A DNA stretch of 64,000 nt from Actinoplanes sp. NBC_00393 (GCF_036053395.1 NZ_CP107942.1:2260501-2324500); one strand, 5' to 3'; shown: positions 49,888-59,891, numbered from the stretch's first letter. Made by a program: numbers and translations. Notes: generated from the letters alone by a model not told the origin.

Positions 49888-50754
49888 GTGGACAACCGAG
49901 CTGAGGTGCGGGACTTTCTCACCTCCCGCCGTGCCAAGGTGACGCCTGAGCGGGCCGGGATTCCGGCCGGTGGGCAGCGGCGGGTGCCGGGGCTGCGCCG
50001 CAGCGAGGTGGCGGCGCTGGCCGGGATGAGCGTCGAGTACTACGCGAAGCTGGAGCGCGGCGCTCTCGCCGGCGTCTCCGCGGGTGTGCTGGAAGCCATC
50101 TCCCGGGCGCTGCAGCTCGACGAGGCGGAACGGGCCCACCTGCTGCGCCTGGCCCACGAGGCCGACGGCAGCAACGCCGTGCTGCGGCCGCGCCGCCGGC
50201 CGAAGCAGTGGACCGTCCGGCCCAGCCTGCAGTGGTCGCTCGACGCGATCACCGTACCGGCGATCCTGGTCAACAACCGGCAGGACCTGCTCGGCGTCAA
50301 CCATCTCGGCCGGGCCATGCACAGCGACCTGCTCGCCGACCCGGTCAGCCCGCCGGACTTCGGGCGGTTCATCTTCCTGGACAGCGCGGCCCGCCGGTTC
50401 TACCCCGACTGGAATCTGGCGGCCGACATGCTGGTGGCGAACCTGCGCACCGCCGCCGGCAAGGATCCGCACGGCAAGGGCCTGCACGACCTGGTCGGTG
50501 AACTGTCCACCCGCAGCGACGAGTTCCGCCGCCGCTGGGGCGCGCACAACGTGCGCATCCACGGCACCGGCGTCAAACAGTTCCGTCACCACATCGTCGG
50601 TGAGCTGACGCTGGCCTACGAGAGCATGGATCTGCGCGCCGAGACCGACCTCACGCTAACCATCTACTCCGCTGAGCCGCAGTCACCGACCGCGCACGCG
50701 CTGACCCTGCTCGCGTCGTGGGCCGCGGCGGCTACCCAGCCGGCTTCTGGATGA
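49888..50754 (+). CDS. XRE-family regulator with MmyB-like ligand domain
   Basis: A 288-residue regulator. N-terminal HTH: VPGLRRSEVAALAGMSVEYYAKLERG, followed by LQLDEAERAHLLRLAH. C-terminal MmyB-type domain: WSLDAITVPAILVNNRQDLLGVNHLGRAMH and FRRRWGAHNVRIHGTGVKQFRHHIVGELTLAYE. GTG start. Likely regulates the divergent dehydrogenase/MFS operon. Its 3' end overlaps the AbfB gene by 23 bp. Confidence 0.93.
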   Translation: MDNRAEVRDFLTSRRAKVTPERAGIPAGGQRRVPGLRRSEVAALAGMSVEYYAKLERGALAGVSAGVLEAISRALQLDEAERAHLLRLAHEADGSNAVLRPRRRPKQWTVRPSLQWSLDAITVPAILVNNRQDLLGVNHLGRAMHSDLLADPVSPPDFGRFIFLDSAARRFYPDWNLAADMLVANLRTAAGKDPHGKGLHDLVGELSTRSDEFRRRWGAHNVRIHGTGVKQFRHHIVGELTLAYESMDLRAETDLTLTIYSAEPQSPTAHALTLLASWAAAATQPASG

Positions 50755-51331
50755 CGAACGTGCTGTCCGTGGTGAACTCGCCCGAGCCGTCCGGCTTGTC
50801 GATGTAGAGCTCACCGTCGCGCCGGTGCAGGACGTGGGCCGGGTAGTTCTTCGAGCTCAAGCGGAAACCCGCGGTGGTCTCCTGCTCGATGCAGAAGGTG
50901 GCGTCCTTGCGGAACAGCTCCGAGTCGTCCTTGCCGTCGAAACGCAGCCGGTAGTCGAAGTGGCGCAGGTAGTCGCCGTCCGGGTTGCGGAAGGTGAAGC
51001 ACGACTCGTCGGCCAGACCGGCCACGACGGCCAGTGTCATCGGGTCGTCGCCGGACATCGCGGCGAACTCGCCGTCCGCGGTCAGCACGGTCTGCGGGTC
51101 GCCGGCCAGGGCCAGCTGCCACTTTCCGGTGCGCAGGGAAGGCAACTCCGGGCTGGGGGAGACCGCCGCCGCCACCGGTGCCGCGGCGGCCGGGGTGATC
51201 GGCTCCGGGGTGTCCGCCGATGGACGCAGAACCCAGTACGCGACGGCCACGACCACGATGATCGCTGCGCTGACGGCGAGGGCGAGCACGCCGGGGTGCA
51301 GGCGCCGCGGCTCGCGGCCGTAGACGGTCAT
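50732..51331 (-). CDS. membrane-anchored AbfB-domain protein
   Basis: A 199-residue protein: one membrane helix (LHPGVLALAVSAAIIVVVAVAYWVL), Pro/Ala linker, then an AbfB-like beta-trefoil with GDYLRHFDYRLRFDGKDDSELFRKDATF and GEFTTDSTFVIQ. AbfB domains bind arabinofuranose-type side chains; this protein is probably a surface carbohydrate binder. Start with AGGAGGAATCGACC before ATG. Confidence 0.8.
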   Translation of the reverse strand: MTVYGREPRRLHPGVLALAVSAAIIVVVAVAYWVLRPSADTPEPITPAAAAPVAAAVSPSPELPSLRTGKWQLALAGDPQTVLTADGEFAAMSGDDPMTLAVVAGLADESCFTFRNPDGDYLRHFDYRLRFDGKDDSELFRKDATFCIEQETTAGFRLSSKNYPAHVLHRRDGELYIDKPDGSGEFTTDSTFVIQKPAG

Positions 51332-51471
51332 CGGTCGATTCCTCCTGAGGTTCTGCGGGCCGGGAAACCCTACGCGGTTCCCGCGGTCCGCGGCGCCCGC
51401 CGGTGGGAAGCCGAGACTTGAACCACTGCGCGGCGTTTCCCTGCCCGGATCAGCGGGCATCGGTGGCGGTG

Positions 51472-53139
51472 ATGAACACCGGCGACCTGATGGACGGGCG
51501 GTTCCGGCTGCGTGACCGGCTCGGCGCCGGCGGCATGGCCGTGGTCTGGCGTGCCCACGACGAGGTCCTCGGCCGCGACGTGGCACTCAAGGTCCTCGCC
51601 CCGGACCTGGCCCGCGACGCGATGCTGCTGGCCCGCATCCGCGACGAGGCCCGGGCGGTCGCCCGGCTGCGTCACCCCAACATCGTGGATGTGTACGACT
51701 ACGGCGAGGCGCCCCTTCCCTATGTGGTGATGGAGGTCGTCGAAGGCCGGTCCCTGTCACAGCTGCTCACCGGCGGTGCGCTGCCGTGGCGGCTGGCATC
51801 CGTGATCGGCGCGCAGGTGGCTGCCGCGCTCGCCGCCGCGCACCAGCAGGGCGTGGTGCACCGGGACGTGAAGCCGGGCAACGTGGTGGTCGGCGGCTCC
51901 CGCGTGAAACTGGTCGACTTCGGTATCTCCGCGTCGTCCGGCGACGACGACCGGGCCGCCGGCCAGGTTCTGGGCACCCCGGCGTACCTGGCGCCGGAAC
52001 GCCTGGAGAACGGCGTCGTGCGCCCGGCCACCGATGTGTACGCCCTGGGCCTGCTGCTCTACCGCACACTGGCCGGCCGGTTGCCCTGGCAGGCGTCGAC
52101 GACCACCGAGATGCTCGCCGCCCACCGCTACCAGGAGCCGTCTCCGCTGCCCCCGATCGCCGGGCTGCCGGACGAGGTGGCCGCGCTGTGCCGGCAGTGC
52201 CTGGAGAAGGACCCGGATCGGCGGCCGGGCGCCGCCGAGGTCGCGGTGGCCCTCGCCACGGTCGCCGGTCTGAGCCCGGCCAACCTGGGCCTGCCCGGCG
52301 AGCCTGCGGAAGAAGCCACGGCCGACATCGCGGAACCGACGGCACTCGTCGCCGCGACCACGACAAACGCCACCGCGGCGGCACCTGCCTCTGCCGCGAC
52401 CACGGCAGGTGCCGCAGCCACGGCACCTGTCATTGCCGCTGCACCGGCCTTGAACAGCCCTTTCGTCATCGCGGCGAAGCGCTGGCGGGCGTTGCCGCGC
52501 CGCGGCCGGATTGCGGTCGCCGCCGGTACCGCGGCCGTGCTGCTGGCCGGCACACTCGCCGCCGCGACCCTGCCCGGCGGCGGTCCGGACGGCCCTGCCG
52601 CGCAGGCCGGCGCCCCGGCCGCCGCGGCAGTCCCGGAGAAGCGGACCGCCGAGTGCTCCGTCGGCTACTCCGTGGCCGGTTCCGCGAACGGCCGCTTCAC
52701 CACGAAGGTCAGCATCGCCAACACCGGCACGGTGCCGATCCCGGCGGCCCGGCTCACCTTCACCCTGCCGGGGGAGCAGCAGCGCCTCCGTGCCGGGACA
52801 CCGGGCACCTGGCGGCAGAACGGCCCGCAGATCTCCGCCCAGATCGGCGACCTCGCCGCCGGGCGCAGCCGCACCGCGACGATCAGCGGCACCTATCGGG
52901 CGGCCAGCACGCTGCCCAACCGGTTCGAGGTCAACGGAACCATCTGCCAGGCGGCCCTGTCCGTCGCGGCCGCGACCACCCGGCCGCCCGCCGCCGAGCC
53001 CGCCAAGGCGGCCCCGAAGAAGCCGGCTGCGAAGAAGGCCGAGCCCGAGCCCAAGAAGGCGAAGAAGGTCAAGCCGAAGAAGGCCGAGGAGTCGGACGAG
53101 GACGAGGACGACGAGAACGAAGAGGACGAGGACGAATAG
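51472..53139 (+). CDS. Ser/Thr protein kinase with external CBM2-type domain
   Basis: A 555-residue membrane kinase. Kinase domain 8-270: GAGGMAVVWRAH, K in DVALKVL, HRDVKPGN, DFG in LVDFGIS, and APERLENG. A long Ala/Thr linker precedes the membrane helix (GRIAVAAGTAAVLLAGTLAAATL, about 345-367). The external part (about 388-500) starts with ECSVGYSVAG and ends NGTICQAAL, matching CBM2 (cellulose-binding) with two Cys for the conserved disulfide. A charged Lys/Glu/Asp tail of about 45 residues closes the protein. ATG chosen at 51472. The domain arrangement suggests sensing of a polysaccharide or glycan outside the cell. Confidence 0.9.
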   Translation: MNTGDLMDGRFRLRDRLGAGGMAVVWRAHDEVLGRDVALKVLAPDLARDAMLLARIRDEARAVARLRHPNIVDVYDYGEAPLPYVVMEVVEGRSLSQLLTGGALPWRLASVIGAQVAAALAAAHQQGVVHRDVKPGNVVVGGSRVKLVDFGISASSGDDDRAAGQVLGTPAYLAPERLENGVVRPATDVYALGLLLYRTLAGRLPWQASTTTEMLAAHRYQEPSPLPPIAGLPDEVAALCRQCLEKDPDRRPGAAEVAVALATVAGLSPANLGLPGEPAEEATADIAEPTALVAATTTNATAAAPASAATTAGAAATAPVIAAAPALNSPFVIAAKRWRALPRRGRIAVAAGTAAVLLAGTLAAATLPGGGPDGPAAQAGAPAAAAVPEKRTAECSVGYSVAGSANGRFTTKVSIANTGTVPIPAARLTFTLPGEQQRLRAGTPGTWRQNGPQISAQIGDLAAGRSRTATISGTYRAASTLPNRFEVNGTICQAALSVAAATTRPPAAEPAKAAPKKPAAKKAEPEPKKAKKVKPKKAEESDEDEDDENEEDEDE

Positions 53140-53216
53140 CCGCCGTCAGCCCGCGAAGTCGAGGCCGCGCAAAGATGACGTTGACCGACCCGGACCGACC
53201 GAGGCGGTGAGGCCGC

Positions 53217-56200
53217 GTGACCGACGGACGCTTTGTCGGCCGGCGCGAGACGCTGGCCCTGATCCGGCGCTGGGTCGCCGACGGTGACCACCAGCCGTTG
53301 ATCGTGACCGGAGCGCCCGGTTCGGGCAAGACCACGCTGATGCGGCGGCTCGGCGAGATCAACCGGTCCGGCGGCGCCGGATTCGAGTCGCAGACCTTCA
53401 CCTACCTGCACTTCTGCCGCGCCACCGACGACCCGTCGCTGAACCCGTTCCGCTTCGTCGAGAACCTGTCCACCGCGCTGAGCCGGCGCTTCCCCGGCTT
53501 CCTCGAGGACCTGCTCGACCAGAACCCCGACGTGCAGATCAACGCCAGCCAGCAGGTCGGCTCGGCCGACGGCGCGACCGTCACCAACGTCGCGATCCAG
53601 CAGCTGGTGCTGGCGGAACGCTCGGCCCGGGTGGCCTACGACCGGGCGGTGCGCCGGCCCTTGGAGCGTCTCCGGCAGCGCGGCAACGCTGATCCGGTCC
53701 GCGTCGTCGTCGACGCCCTGGACGAGTCGCTGACCTTCGACGAGCACCGGCACCTGGTCGAACTGCTCCAGCACGCGCTGGACACGGCCGCCGCGCCGGG
53801 CGAGAAGCTGCAGTTCCTGCTGACCACGCGGCACGGTGATCAGCGCGTGACCGGCCGGCTGCGCGGTCTCCAGGTTGACCTGAGCACCGACGTCGACCGG
53901 GGTGACGTCGCCGAGTTCGTCGGCGCCGAGATCGGCCGCCGGCATTCCGGCCTGGACGAGGAGCGGCGCGAGCGCCTGACCGCGGACCTGGTCGAGGCGA
54001 GTCGCGGCAATTTCCTGTACGCCTACCACGCCGTCGAAGTCTTCGACCCGGTCTCCGAGGCCACCTCGCTGCCGGACGGGCTCCGCGGCCTGTACCGCAG
54101 GTTCCTGAGCCGCGAACTACGCCCGCAGCCGCGCGACGCCACCTGGACCCGCCAGCACTGGCCGGTCCTGTCCACCCTCGCCGTCGCCCGCGGCAGCGGC
54201 CTGGACGCGGCACATCTGTGCGGCGCCACCGGCCTGTCGCCCGCGGCGGTCCAGCAGACGCTCGACGCCTGCGGCCCGTTCCTGCGGTCGGCCGGACCGC
54301 AGGCGCCGGTGACCTTCTATCACCCGTCGTTCCGCGAGTTCCTGGTCGAGGACGAGGACCTGGCCATCACGGTGCAGCGCCCACATCGCCGGCTCGCCGA
54401 GTTCCTGACCGAGGAGTACCGGGCCGCACCGGACGAGCCCGCGAACCGGTACGCCGTGGAACACCTGCACACCCACCTGACCCGGGCGATCACCGAGGAG
54501 TCCCTCGCCACGCAGCGAGCGGCCCTCCGTCACCGGTTGCGCCTCGCCGTCGACGACGTCGGCCTGCTCGAACGCAAAGCGGCGCTCACCGGTGTGGACA
54601 CTGTGGTCGCCGACCTGACCGCGGCCGCCGGCCAGGACACCTCCCTGGCCCCGCAGCTGGCCGCCGTCGACCGTGCCGCCACCCACCTGCGCCGATGGGC
54701 GCACGCCGACGAGCCGGAACTCTTCGCCCGCCAGGTCCTCGACGCCGCGCTTCAGGCGGACGCGGCCGGCCTCGCCGCGTCCGCACGCGAGCGGCTGACC
54801 GAACGCAACGCCTGGTACCTGTCACGCCGCTGGGACTCCCATCCGGAAAGCCCGGGCCTGGTCCGCCGCCTGGTCGGTCACCAGTGGGGAGTCGCGGCCG
54901 TGGTGACACTGCCCGGCGGGCGTGTCGCCACCGCCTCCTACGACGAGACGGTGCGGATCTGGAGCCCCCGGGACGGCGCGACCCTCAAAGTCATCCCCAT
55001 GCGGCCGCCCGAAGACACCTGGAACAGGTACGTTCCGAAGGCTCTGGCGGTTCTCGCCGATGGCCGGATCGCCGTCGGGATGACGCCGAGGAACCATCGC
55101 GAGGGCGCATTCGCCGTGGTCGACCCGGATGCCGGCCGGATCGACCACTGGGCCGAGGGCCTCGGCGTCACCGCTCTGGTGACCAGCGGGAGCCGGCTGT
55201 TCGGTGTGGTCGGCGACGACGTTCTCGAATGGGATCAGGAGAGGGCCGACCAGGAACCGGTCAAGGCCTACCAGGGTCACCACGCTGTCATCCGCGCTCT
55301 CGCCGCCGACTCCCACGGCCGGGTGTACAGCGCCGACGAGGACGGTGAGCTCCACTGTTGGTCGCACAGTGAGGCCAGGAGTGACCTCGGGGCTCCGGTG
55401 ACTGCTCTCGCCGCTCGCGACGGTTCGCTCGTTGCGGCCACCGAGGACGGCACGATCGCCGTCCTCGCCGCGGGCGGCCGGATCGAACGACGTTGGCCGG
55501 CCCACGATTCCGCGATCCACGCCCTCCTTCTCATGGACGGCGGTCTCAGCCGGGAGGACCCGCTGGTGATTTCGGCGTCGGATGACACCACGGTGCGGCT
55601 CTGGGACCCGCGGACCGGCAAGCAGGTCAGCACCCCACTCAAACACGAGGGCCTGGTGCAGAGTCTCGCCGACCTGGGAGGCGGGCTGATCGCGGCCGCG
55701 GAGTCCCAGGACGTCGTGCACATCTGGAACCTGGGGGCGATCCGGCCCGGGACGGCGGCCCGGCAAACCGGCATGGTCAGCAGCCTCGCGGTGGTGAACG
55801 GTGGAGCGTTCGCCGGGTACGAGGACGGCTACGCCCGCCTTCGGAACCTCGAGACCGGTGTGCTCGACGGCGAGTTCGGCGGGCACGACGGAGAGGTCAC
55901 CGGCGTCGGCGAGAGCAAGGGCCGGCTCGTCACCGCCGGTCGCGACGGCACGGTCCGGGTCTTCCGGCGTTCCAGCGCCACGGCCGAGAAGACCTTCGAA
56001 CTCGGGCGCGGCAAGATCCGTAATCTGGTGATCGCGGCCAAGGAAAGGGTCGTCGTGGCCGGCGACGAGCACGCGGCGAGTGTCAATCTGGACAGCGGCG
56101 AAGCGACCACCGTACTTCTCGGCTTCCCCCCGGTTCATGCCTTGACCGCCGGACCCGGCGGCTGGATCGCAGTGGGGGAGGACCGGGGCCGCCAGCGGCT

Positions 56201-56627
56201 GCAGAACCTGCGCACGGGCAAGAGCCAGTACATGCGACGGGGACATGACGGCTTCGGACTCGCGGCGCCAACAGCGATGACCATCACGGGTGACGAACTG
56301 CTGATCTCGAACGGTCACCAGTCCGGCGACCCGGACGGAATCCTGTTCGTCTACCGGATAGCTTCCGGCCGGATGACGGGCCGGATCAGCGCGCATACCT
56401 CGAACGTCTACTGCCTGGCGAGCGATGACGACGGCCGGGTCTGGAGCACCAGCCGGGATCGGTCGATTCAGATCCTGGACCCGGAGAAGCGCACCGTGCT
56501 CTGCCGCCTGTTTCTGGACCGGTCGGCTGCCTACGTCGCGCCGCTGCCGGACGGCACCGGCGTTCTGGTCGGTGACATGACCGGGCGGGTGAGCCGCTTC
56601 GACCTCACGATCCCCGACGGCACGTGA
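53217..56627 (+). CDS. NACHT-like STAND ATPase with WD40 propeller
   Basis: A 1136-residue protein, no signal or membrane segment. Residues 5-350: FVGRRETLALIRRWVADG, Walker A GAPGSGKTTLMRR (about 32-44), Walker B VRVVVDALDES (about 160-170), LLTTRHGDQRV sensor and a winged-helix region (RGLYRRFLSREL). Then a helical linker to about 530 and at least 12 WD-like blades (RVATASYDETVRIWSPRDG, VISASDDTTVRLWDPRTG, RVWSTSRDRSIQILDPEKR). No N-terminal effector domain is present, so it must act through a partner; the Ser/Thr kinase 77 bp upstream is the nearest candidate. GTG start. Confidence 0.92.
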   Translation: MTDGRFVGRRETLALIRRWVADGDHQPLIVTGAPGSGKTTLMRRLGEINRSGGAGFESQTFTYLHFCRATDDPSLNPFRFVENLSTALSRRFPGFLEDLLDQNPDVQINASQQVGSADGATVTNVAIQQLVLAERSARVAYDRAVRRPLERLRQRGNADPVRVVVDALDESLTFDEHRHLVELLQHALDTAAAPGEKLQFLLTTRHGDQRVTGRLRGLQVDLSTDVDRGDVAEFVGAEIGRRHSGLDEERRERLTADLVEASRGNFLYAYHAVEVFDPVSEATSLPDGLRGLYRRFLSRELRPQPRDATWTRQHWPVLSTLAVARGSGLDAAHLCGATGLSPAAVQQTLDACGPFLRSAGPQAPVTFYHPSFREFLVEDEDLAITVQRPHRRLAEFLTEEYRAAPDEPANRYAVEHLHTHLTRAITEESLATQRAALRHRLRLAVDDVGLLERKAALTGVDTVVADLTAAAGQDTSLAPQLAAVDRAATHLRRWAHADEPELFARQVLDAALQADAAGLAASARERLTERNAWYLSRRWDSHPESPGLVRRLVGHQWGVAAVVTLPGGRVATASYDETVRIWSPRDGATLKVIPMRPPEDTWNRYVPKALAVLADGRIAVGMTPRNHREGAFAVVDPDAGRIDHWAEGLGVTALVTSGSRLFGVVGDDVLEWDQERADQEPVKAYQGHHAVIRALAADSHGRVYSADEDGELHCWSHSEARSDLGAPVTALAARDGSLVAATEDGTIAVLAAGGRIERRWPAHDSAIHALLLMDGGLSREDPLVISASDDTTVRLWDPRTGKQVSTPLKHEGLVQSLADLGGGLIAAAESQDVVHIWNLGAIRPGTAARQTGMVSSLAVVNGGAFAGYEDGYARLRNLETGVLDGEFGGHDGEVTGVGESKGRLVTAGRDGTVRVFRRSSATAEKTFELGRGKIRNLVIAAKERVVVAGDEHAASVNLDSGEATTVLLGFPPVHALTAGPGGWIAVGEDRGRQRLQNLRTGKSQYMRRGHDGFGLAAPTAMTITGDELLISNGHQSGDPDGILFVYRIASGRMTGRISAHTSNVYCLASDDDGRVWSTSRDRSIQILDPEKRTVLCRLFLDRSAAYVAPLPDGTGVLVGDMTGRVSRFDLTIPDGT

Positions 56628-56671
56628 CGATCTTTACATCGATTTTCGGCGCGCTGTGATGGGGTGCAGAG

Positions 56672-57754
56672 GTGCGTAACAGACTGTGGACGAATGCGGT
56701 GGTAGCGGTCCTGCTGACAACAGGCGCCGCCGGATGCGGCAACGACGATGAGGCCTCCGGCGCGCCGCAGACGGCCGCGACCACGCTGCCCGGCCGCGGC
56801 GCCGTGGAGGAGGTGGCGCGCGGCATCGACGTACCGTGGGGCCTGACCTTCCTGCCCGGCGGCGACGCGCTGATCGCCGAGCGCGACTCCGGCCGCATCC
56901 TGCGCCTGAAACCCGGCGCCGACCCGCAGCAGGTCGCCGAGATCCCCGGGGTCAGCGCGGCCGGCGAGGGCGGCCTGCTGGGCATCGCGGCCTCGCCGCA
57001 ATTCGCTACCGACAACCTGGTGTACGCCTACTTCACCGCCGCCACCGACAACCGCATAGTCCGGTTCAACCTTGACGGCGGCGAACCCGAGGTCATCTTC
57101 GACGGCATCGCGAAGGCCGGCTTCCACAACGGCGGCCGGATCGCTTTCGGCCCCGACGGCCTGCTCTACGCCGGCACCGGCGACGCCGGCGACACCTCCA
57201 GCTCGCAGGACCCGGACAGCCCCAACGGCAAGATACTGCGGCTCACCCCGGACGGCGACCCCGCCCCCGGCAACCCGACCGCCTCCTCGCCGGTCTTCAG
57301 CCTCGGCCACCGCAACGTGCAGGGCCTGGCCTGGGACGCCGACGGCCGGCTGTTCGCCACCGAGTTCGGCCAGAACGAACTGGATGAGGTCAACCTGATC
57401 CGGGCCGGCCGCAACTACGGGTGGCCCGAGGTCGAGGGTGAGGGCGACACCGACGGCGACCGTTTCACGAATCCGCTGGTCACGTGGTCGACGCGGGAGG
57501 CCTCGCCGTCCGGCATGGCGATCGCGGGACGGACGGCGTACGTGGCGGCGCTGCGCGGGGAGCGGCTGTGGACGGTGCCGCTGAACGGCGACCAGGTGGG
57601 GGAGCCGTCCGCTCAGCTGAACGGCGAGTACGGCCGGCTGCGGACCGTCGAGGTCGCCCCGGACGGCGCGCTGTGGGTGACCACCTCGAACACCGACGGC
57701 CGCGGCGACGTCCGCGACGGCGACGACCGCGTCCTGCGCTTCCCGGCCGGTTAG
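56672..57754 (+). CDS. PQQ-dependent sugar dehydrogenase-like lipoprotein (YliI/Asd fold)
   Basis: A 360-residue secreted lipoprotein (lipobox-like AAGC). Six-bladed propeller motifs: GLTFLPGGDALIAERDSGRILRL, GEGGLLGIAASPQF, GFHNGGRIAFGPDGLLYAGTGDAGD, NGKILRLTPDGDPAPGNP, HRNVQGLAWDADGRLFATEFG, DEVNLIRAGRNYGWPEVEG. The HRN and NYGWP motifs are typical of soluble aldose-dehydrogenase-like enzymes. GTG start. Its 3' end overlaps the ROK gene by 4 bp, convergent. Confidence 0.92.
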   Translation: MRNRLWTNAVVAVLLTTGAAGCGNDDEASGAPQTAATTLPGRGAVEEVARGIDVPWGLTFLPGGDALIAERDSGRILRLKPGADPQQVAEIPGVSAAGEGGLLGIAASPQFATDNLVYAYFTAATDNRIVRFNLDGGEPEVIFDGIAKAGFHNGGRIAFGPDGLLYAGTGDAGDTSSSQDPDSPNGKILRLTPDGDPAPGNPTASSPVFSLGHRNVQGLAWDADGRLFATEFGQNELDEVNLIRAGRNYGWPEVEGEGDTDGDRFTNPLVTWSTREASPSGMAIAGRTAYVAALRGERLWTVPLNGDQVGEPSAQLNGEYGRLRTVEVAPDGALWVTTSNTDGRGDVRDGDDRVLRFPAG

Positions 57755-58887
57755 GCGCCGCCGAGGACGTTCTGGATGCCGGCGACTGCGGCGCCGCGGG
57801 CCCAGTCGGTGAAGGTGAGCGGCGTGGTGATGATGTCCAGCTCGCATCGCTGCACCTCGGCGGGGCCGGGCCGCAGCCGGTCGGCGATGGCCTCGTGCAT
57901 CGCCGGGGACGCCGTGAGCGCTGCGACGTCCTCGCCGGCGAGCACGACGCAGGTGGTCTGCAGGGCGCCGGCGAAGGTCGCGACGAGGTGGCCGAGGGCG
58001 TGCGCGGCGCCGTCGAGCTGCCGGGTGGACGCGGGGTCGCCGAGCCGGGCCAGTTCGCCGAAGGTGACCGGATGGTGTGCCGCGGCGGACACGTCCTCGC
58101 GGTTGAGGTAGGCGGCGACGCAGCCGGCGTGCCCGAGCCCGCATCGCGGCCCGCGCGGGTCGATCGGGGCGTGGGCGAGCAGGTGGCCGTTGTCGATCAG
58201 CGCCTCGACGACCACGCCATCACGGACGACGCCGAAGCCCAGGCCGGCGCCGACGGTGATGAGGCCGAACGTGGCGTGGCTGCGGCCGGCGCCGAACCAG
58301 AGCTGTTCGCGGGCCAGGGCGGTGACGTCGTTCGTCACGATGACCGGCAGCCCGGTGCGCTGGGTGATCGGGCCGGCCAGGTCGACGTCGCGCCAGCCGA
58401 GGAAGGTGCCCTCCCGGACGGTGACCCGGTCGGCGACGACGCCACCGAGGGCGACGCCGATGCCGTCGACCGCCGGCACCCGCCGGGCGAGCCGGCCGGT
58501 CAGCTGCGCGATCACCTTGACGGCGCCGTCCACCGGTACGCCTCCGTCCGCCCCCGGTCCCGGCAGCGCCGCCCGCGCGGTGGCCTTCACGTTGCCGAAC
58601 ATGTCGCAGACCACCCCGTACGCGGTGTCGGCCGTGAGTTTGCACCCGACCACGTGCCGCGCCTCGGGGACGGCCGTGAGCACCTGCCGTGGCCGGCCGA
58701 TCGCGGTCTCCGGTTCGAGCGCCTCCGACGCCATGCCCCGGTCGACCAGCGACCGGGCGAGCCGGGACATCGACGCGTACGAGAGATTCAGCCGGTCGCC
58801 GAGGTCCTGGCGGGTGGCCGGGCCGTGGACGAGCAGGTGCCGGGTGACGGCGAACTGTCCCGCGGTGAGCGTCCGCTGAGGCACCAT
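57751..58887 (-). CDS. ROK-family transcriptional repressor
   Basis: A 378-residue regulator with an N-terminal winged helix (FAVTRHLLVHGPATRQDLGDRLNLSYASMSRLARSLVDRGMASEA) and a C-terminal ROK domain (DGIGVALGGVVADR, VIVTNDVTALAREQLWFGAGR, ITVGAGLGFGVV, zinc-type CGLGHAGCVAAYL). Divergent by 96 bp from the sugar transporter operon, which it most likely controls in response to the imported sugar. Confidence 0.94.
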   Translation of the reverse strand: MVPQRTLTAGQFAVTRHLLVHGPATRQDLGDRLNLSYASMSRLARSLVDRGMASEALEPETAIGRPRQVLTAVPEARHVVGCKLTADTAYGVVCDMFGNVKATARAALPGPGADGGVPVDGAVKVIAQLTGRLARRVPAVDGIGVALGGVVADRVTVREGTFLGWRDVDLAGPITQRTGLPVIVTNDVTALAREQLWFGAGRSHATFGLITVGAGLGFGVVRDGVVVEALIDNGHLLAHAPIDPRGPRCGLGHAGCVAAYLNREDVSAAAHHPVTFGELARLGDPASTRQLDGAAHALGHLVATFAGALQTTCVVLAGEDVAALTASPAMHEAIADRLRPGPAEVQRCELDIITTPLTFTDWARGAAVAGIQNVLGGA

Positions 58888-58983
58888 CTGTTCAGTCTAC
58901 GAAGTGACCGTTGTCACGGCATCGACGCCGGATTATTTTCATTCTGGTTGTAAGTATCCGTGTCCCGACCGCAAGGAGACACG

Positions 58984-59880
58984 ATGGCTACGAGCACTTC
59001 CGTACGGTTACGTCCCCGCGACGACACCCGGCTGGCGATCGCCTTCATCGCCCCCGCCCTGATCGGCTTCCTGGTCTTCATGGTCTGGCCGACGTTGCGC
59101 GGCATCTACCTGAGCTTCACGAAGTTCAACCTGCTGACCCCGCCCGAGTTCAACGGCCTCGACAACTACGTACGCATGGTCCAGGACCCGGTGTTCTGGA
59201 ACGCGATGAAGGTGACCGTCTACTACGTGTTCGTCAACATCGTCATCCAGACCGCGTTCGCGCTGGTCATCGCGGTGATGATGCAGCGGCTCACCCGGCG
59301 CACCTGGCTGCGCGGGATCGTGCTCACGCCGTACCTGGTCTCCAATGTCGTCGCCGCGATGGTCTTCCTCTGGATCCTGGACTATCAGCTCGGCATCGGG
59401 AACCAGATCATCGCCGCGATCGGCATGGAACGCATCGCGTTCCTGTCGTCGGAGGCATGGGTCATCCCGACCATCGCCCTGATCAACGTCTGGCGGCACG
59501 TCGGCTACACCGCCCTGCTGATCTTCGCCGGGCTGCAGACCATCCCCGAGACGATGTACGAGGCCGGCCGCATGGACGGCGCCAGCGAGCCCCGGATGTT
59601 CCGCAGCATCACCGTGCCGCTGCTGCGCCCGGTCCTCGCCCTGGTCCTGATCATCACCGTGGTCGGGTCGTTCCAGGTGTTCGACACCGTCGCCATCACC
59701 ACGCGCGGCGGCCCGGTCGACTCCTCCCGGGTGCTGCAGTACTACATCTACGACGTGGCCTTCGGCCGCTTCCAGTTCGGCTACGCCTCCGCGATGTCGG
59801 TCGCGCTGCTGCTGGTCCTGGTGATCATCACCTTCGTCCAGTACCGGGTCACCCGGGCCGAATCGTCCGACCTGAACTGA
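58984..59880 (+). CDS. sugar ABC transporter permease (MalF type)
   Basis: A 298-residue permease with six membrane helices; EAA loop PETMYEAGRMDGASEPRMFRSITVPLLRPVL in its usual place. Start ATG 58984 with GCAAGGAGACACG upstream. First gene of the import operon; an ATPase is not in the cluster and is probably shared (MsiK-like), as in many actinobacteria. Confidence 0.95.
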   Translation: MATSTSVRLRPRDDTRLAIAFIAPALIGFLVFMVWPTLRGIYLSFTKFNLLTPPEFNGLDNYVRMVQDPVFWNAMKVTVYYVFVNIVIQTAFALVIAVMMQRLTRRTWLRGIVLTPYLVSNVVAAMVFLWILDYQLGIGNQIIAAIGMERIAFLSSEAWVIPTIALINVWRHVGYTALLIFAGLQTIPETMYEAGRMDGASEPRMFRSITVPLLRPVLALVLIITVVGSFQVFDTVAITTRGGPVDSSRVLQYYIYDVAFGRFQFGYASAMSVALLLVLVIITFVQYRVTRAESSDLN

Positions 59881-59891
59881 GAGGACTGGCA

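Noticed and set aside
53175..53210. ATG 53175 as the start of the NACHT-WD40 protein
   Set aside because: It is in frame but meets a TGA before the conserved FVGRRE region; GTG 53217 is the usable start.
58888..58983. ROK operator in the divergent gap before the sugar operon
   Set aside because: The AT-rich stretch TTATTTTCATTCTGGTTGTA stands out, but no clear inverted repeat can be defined by eye.
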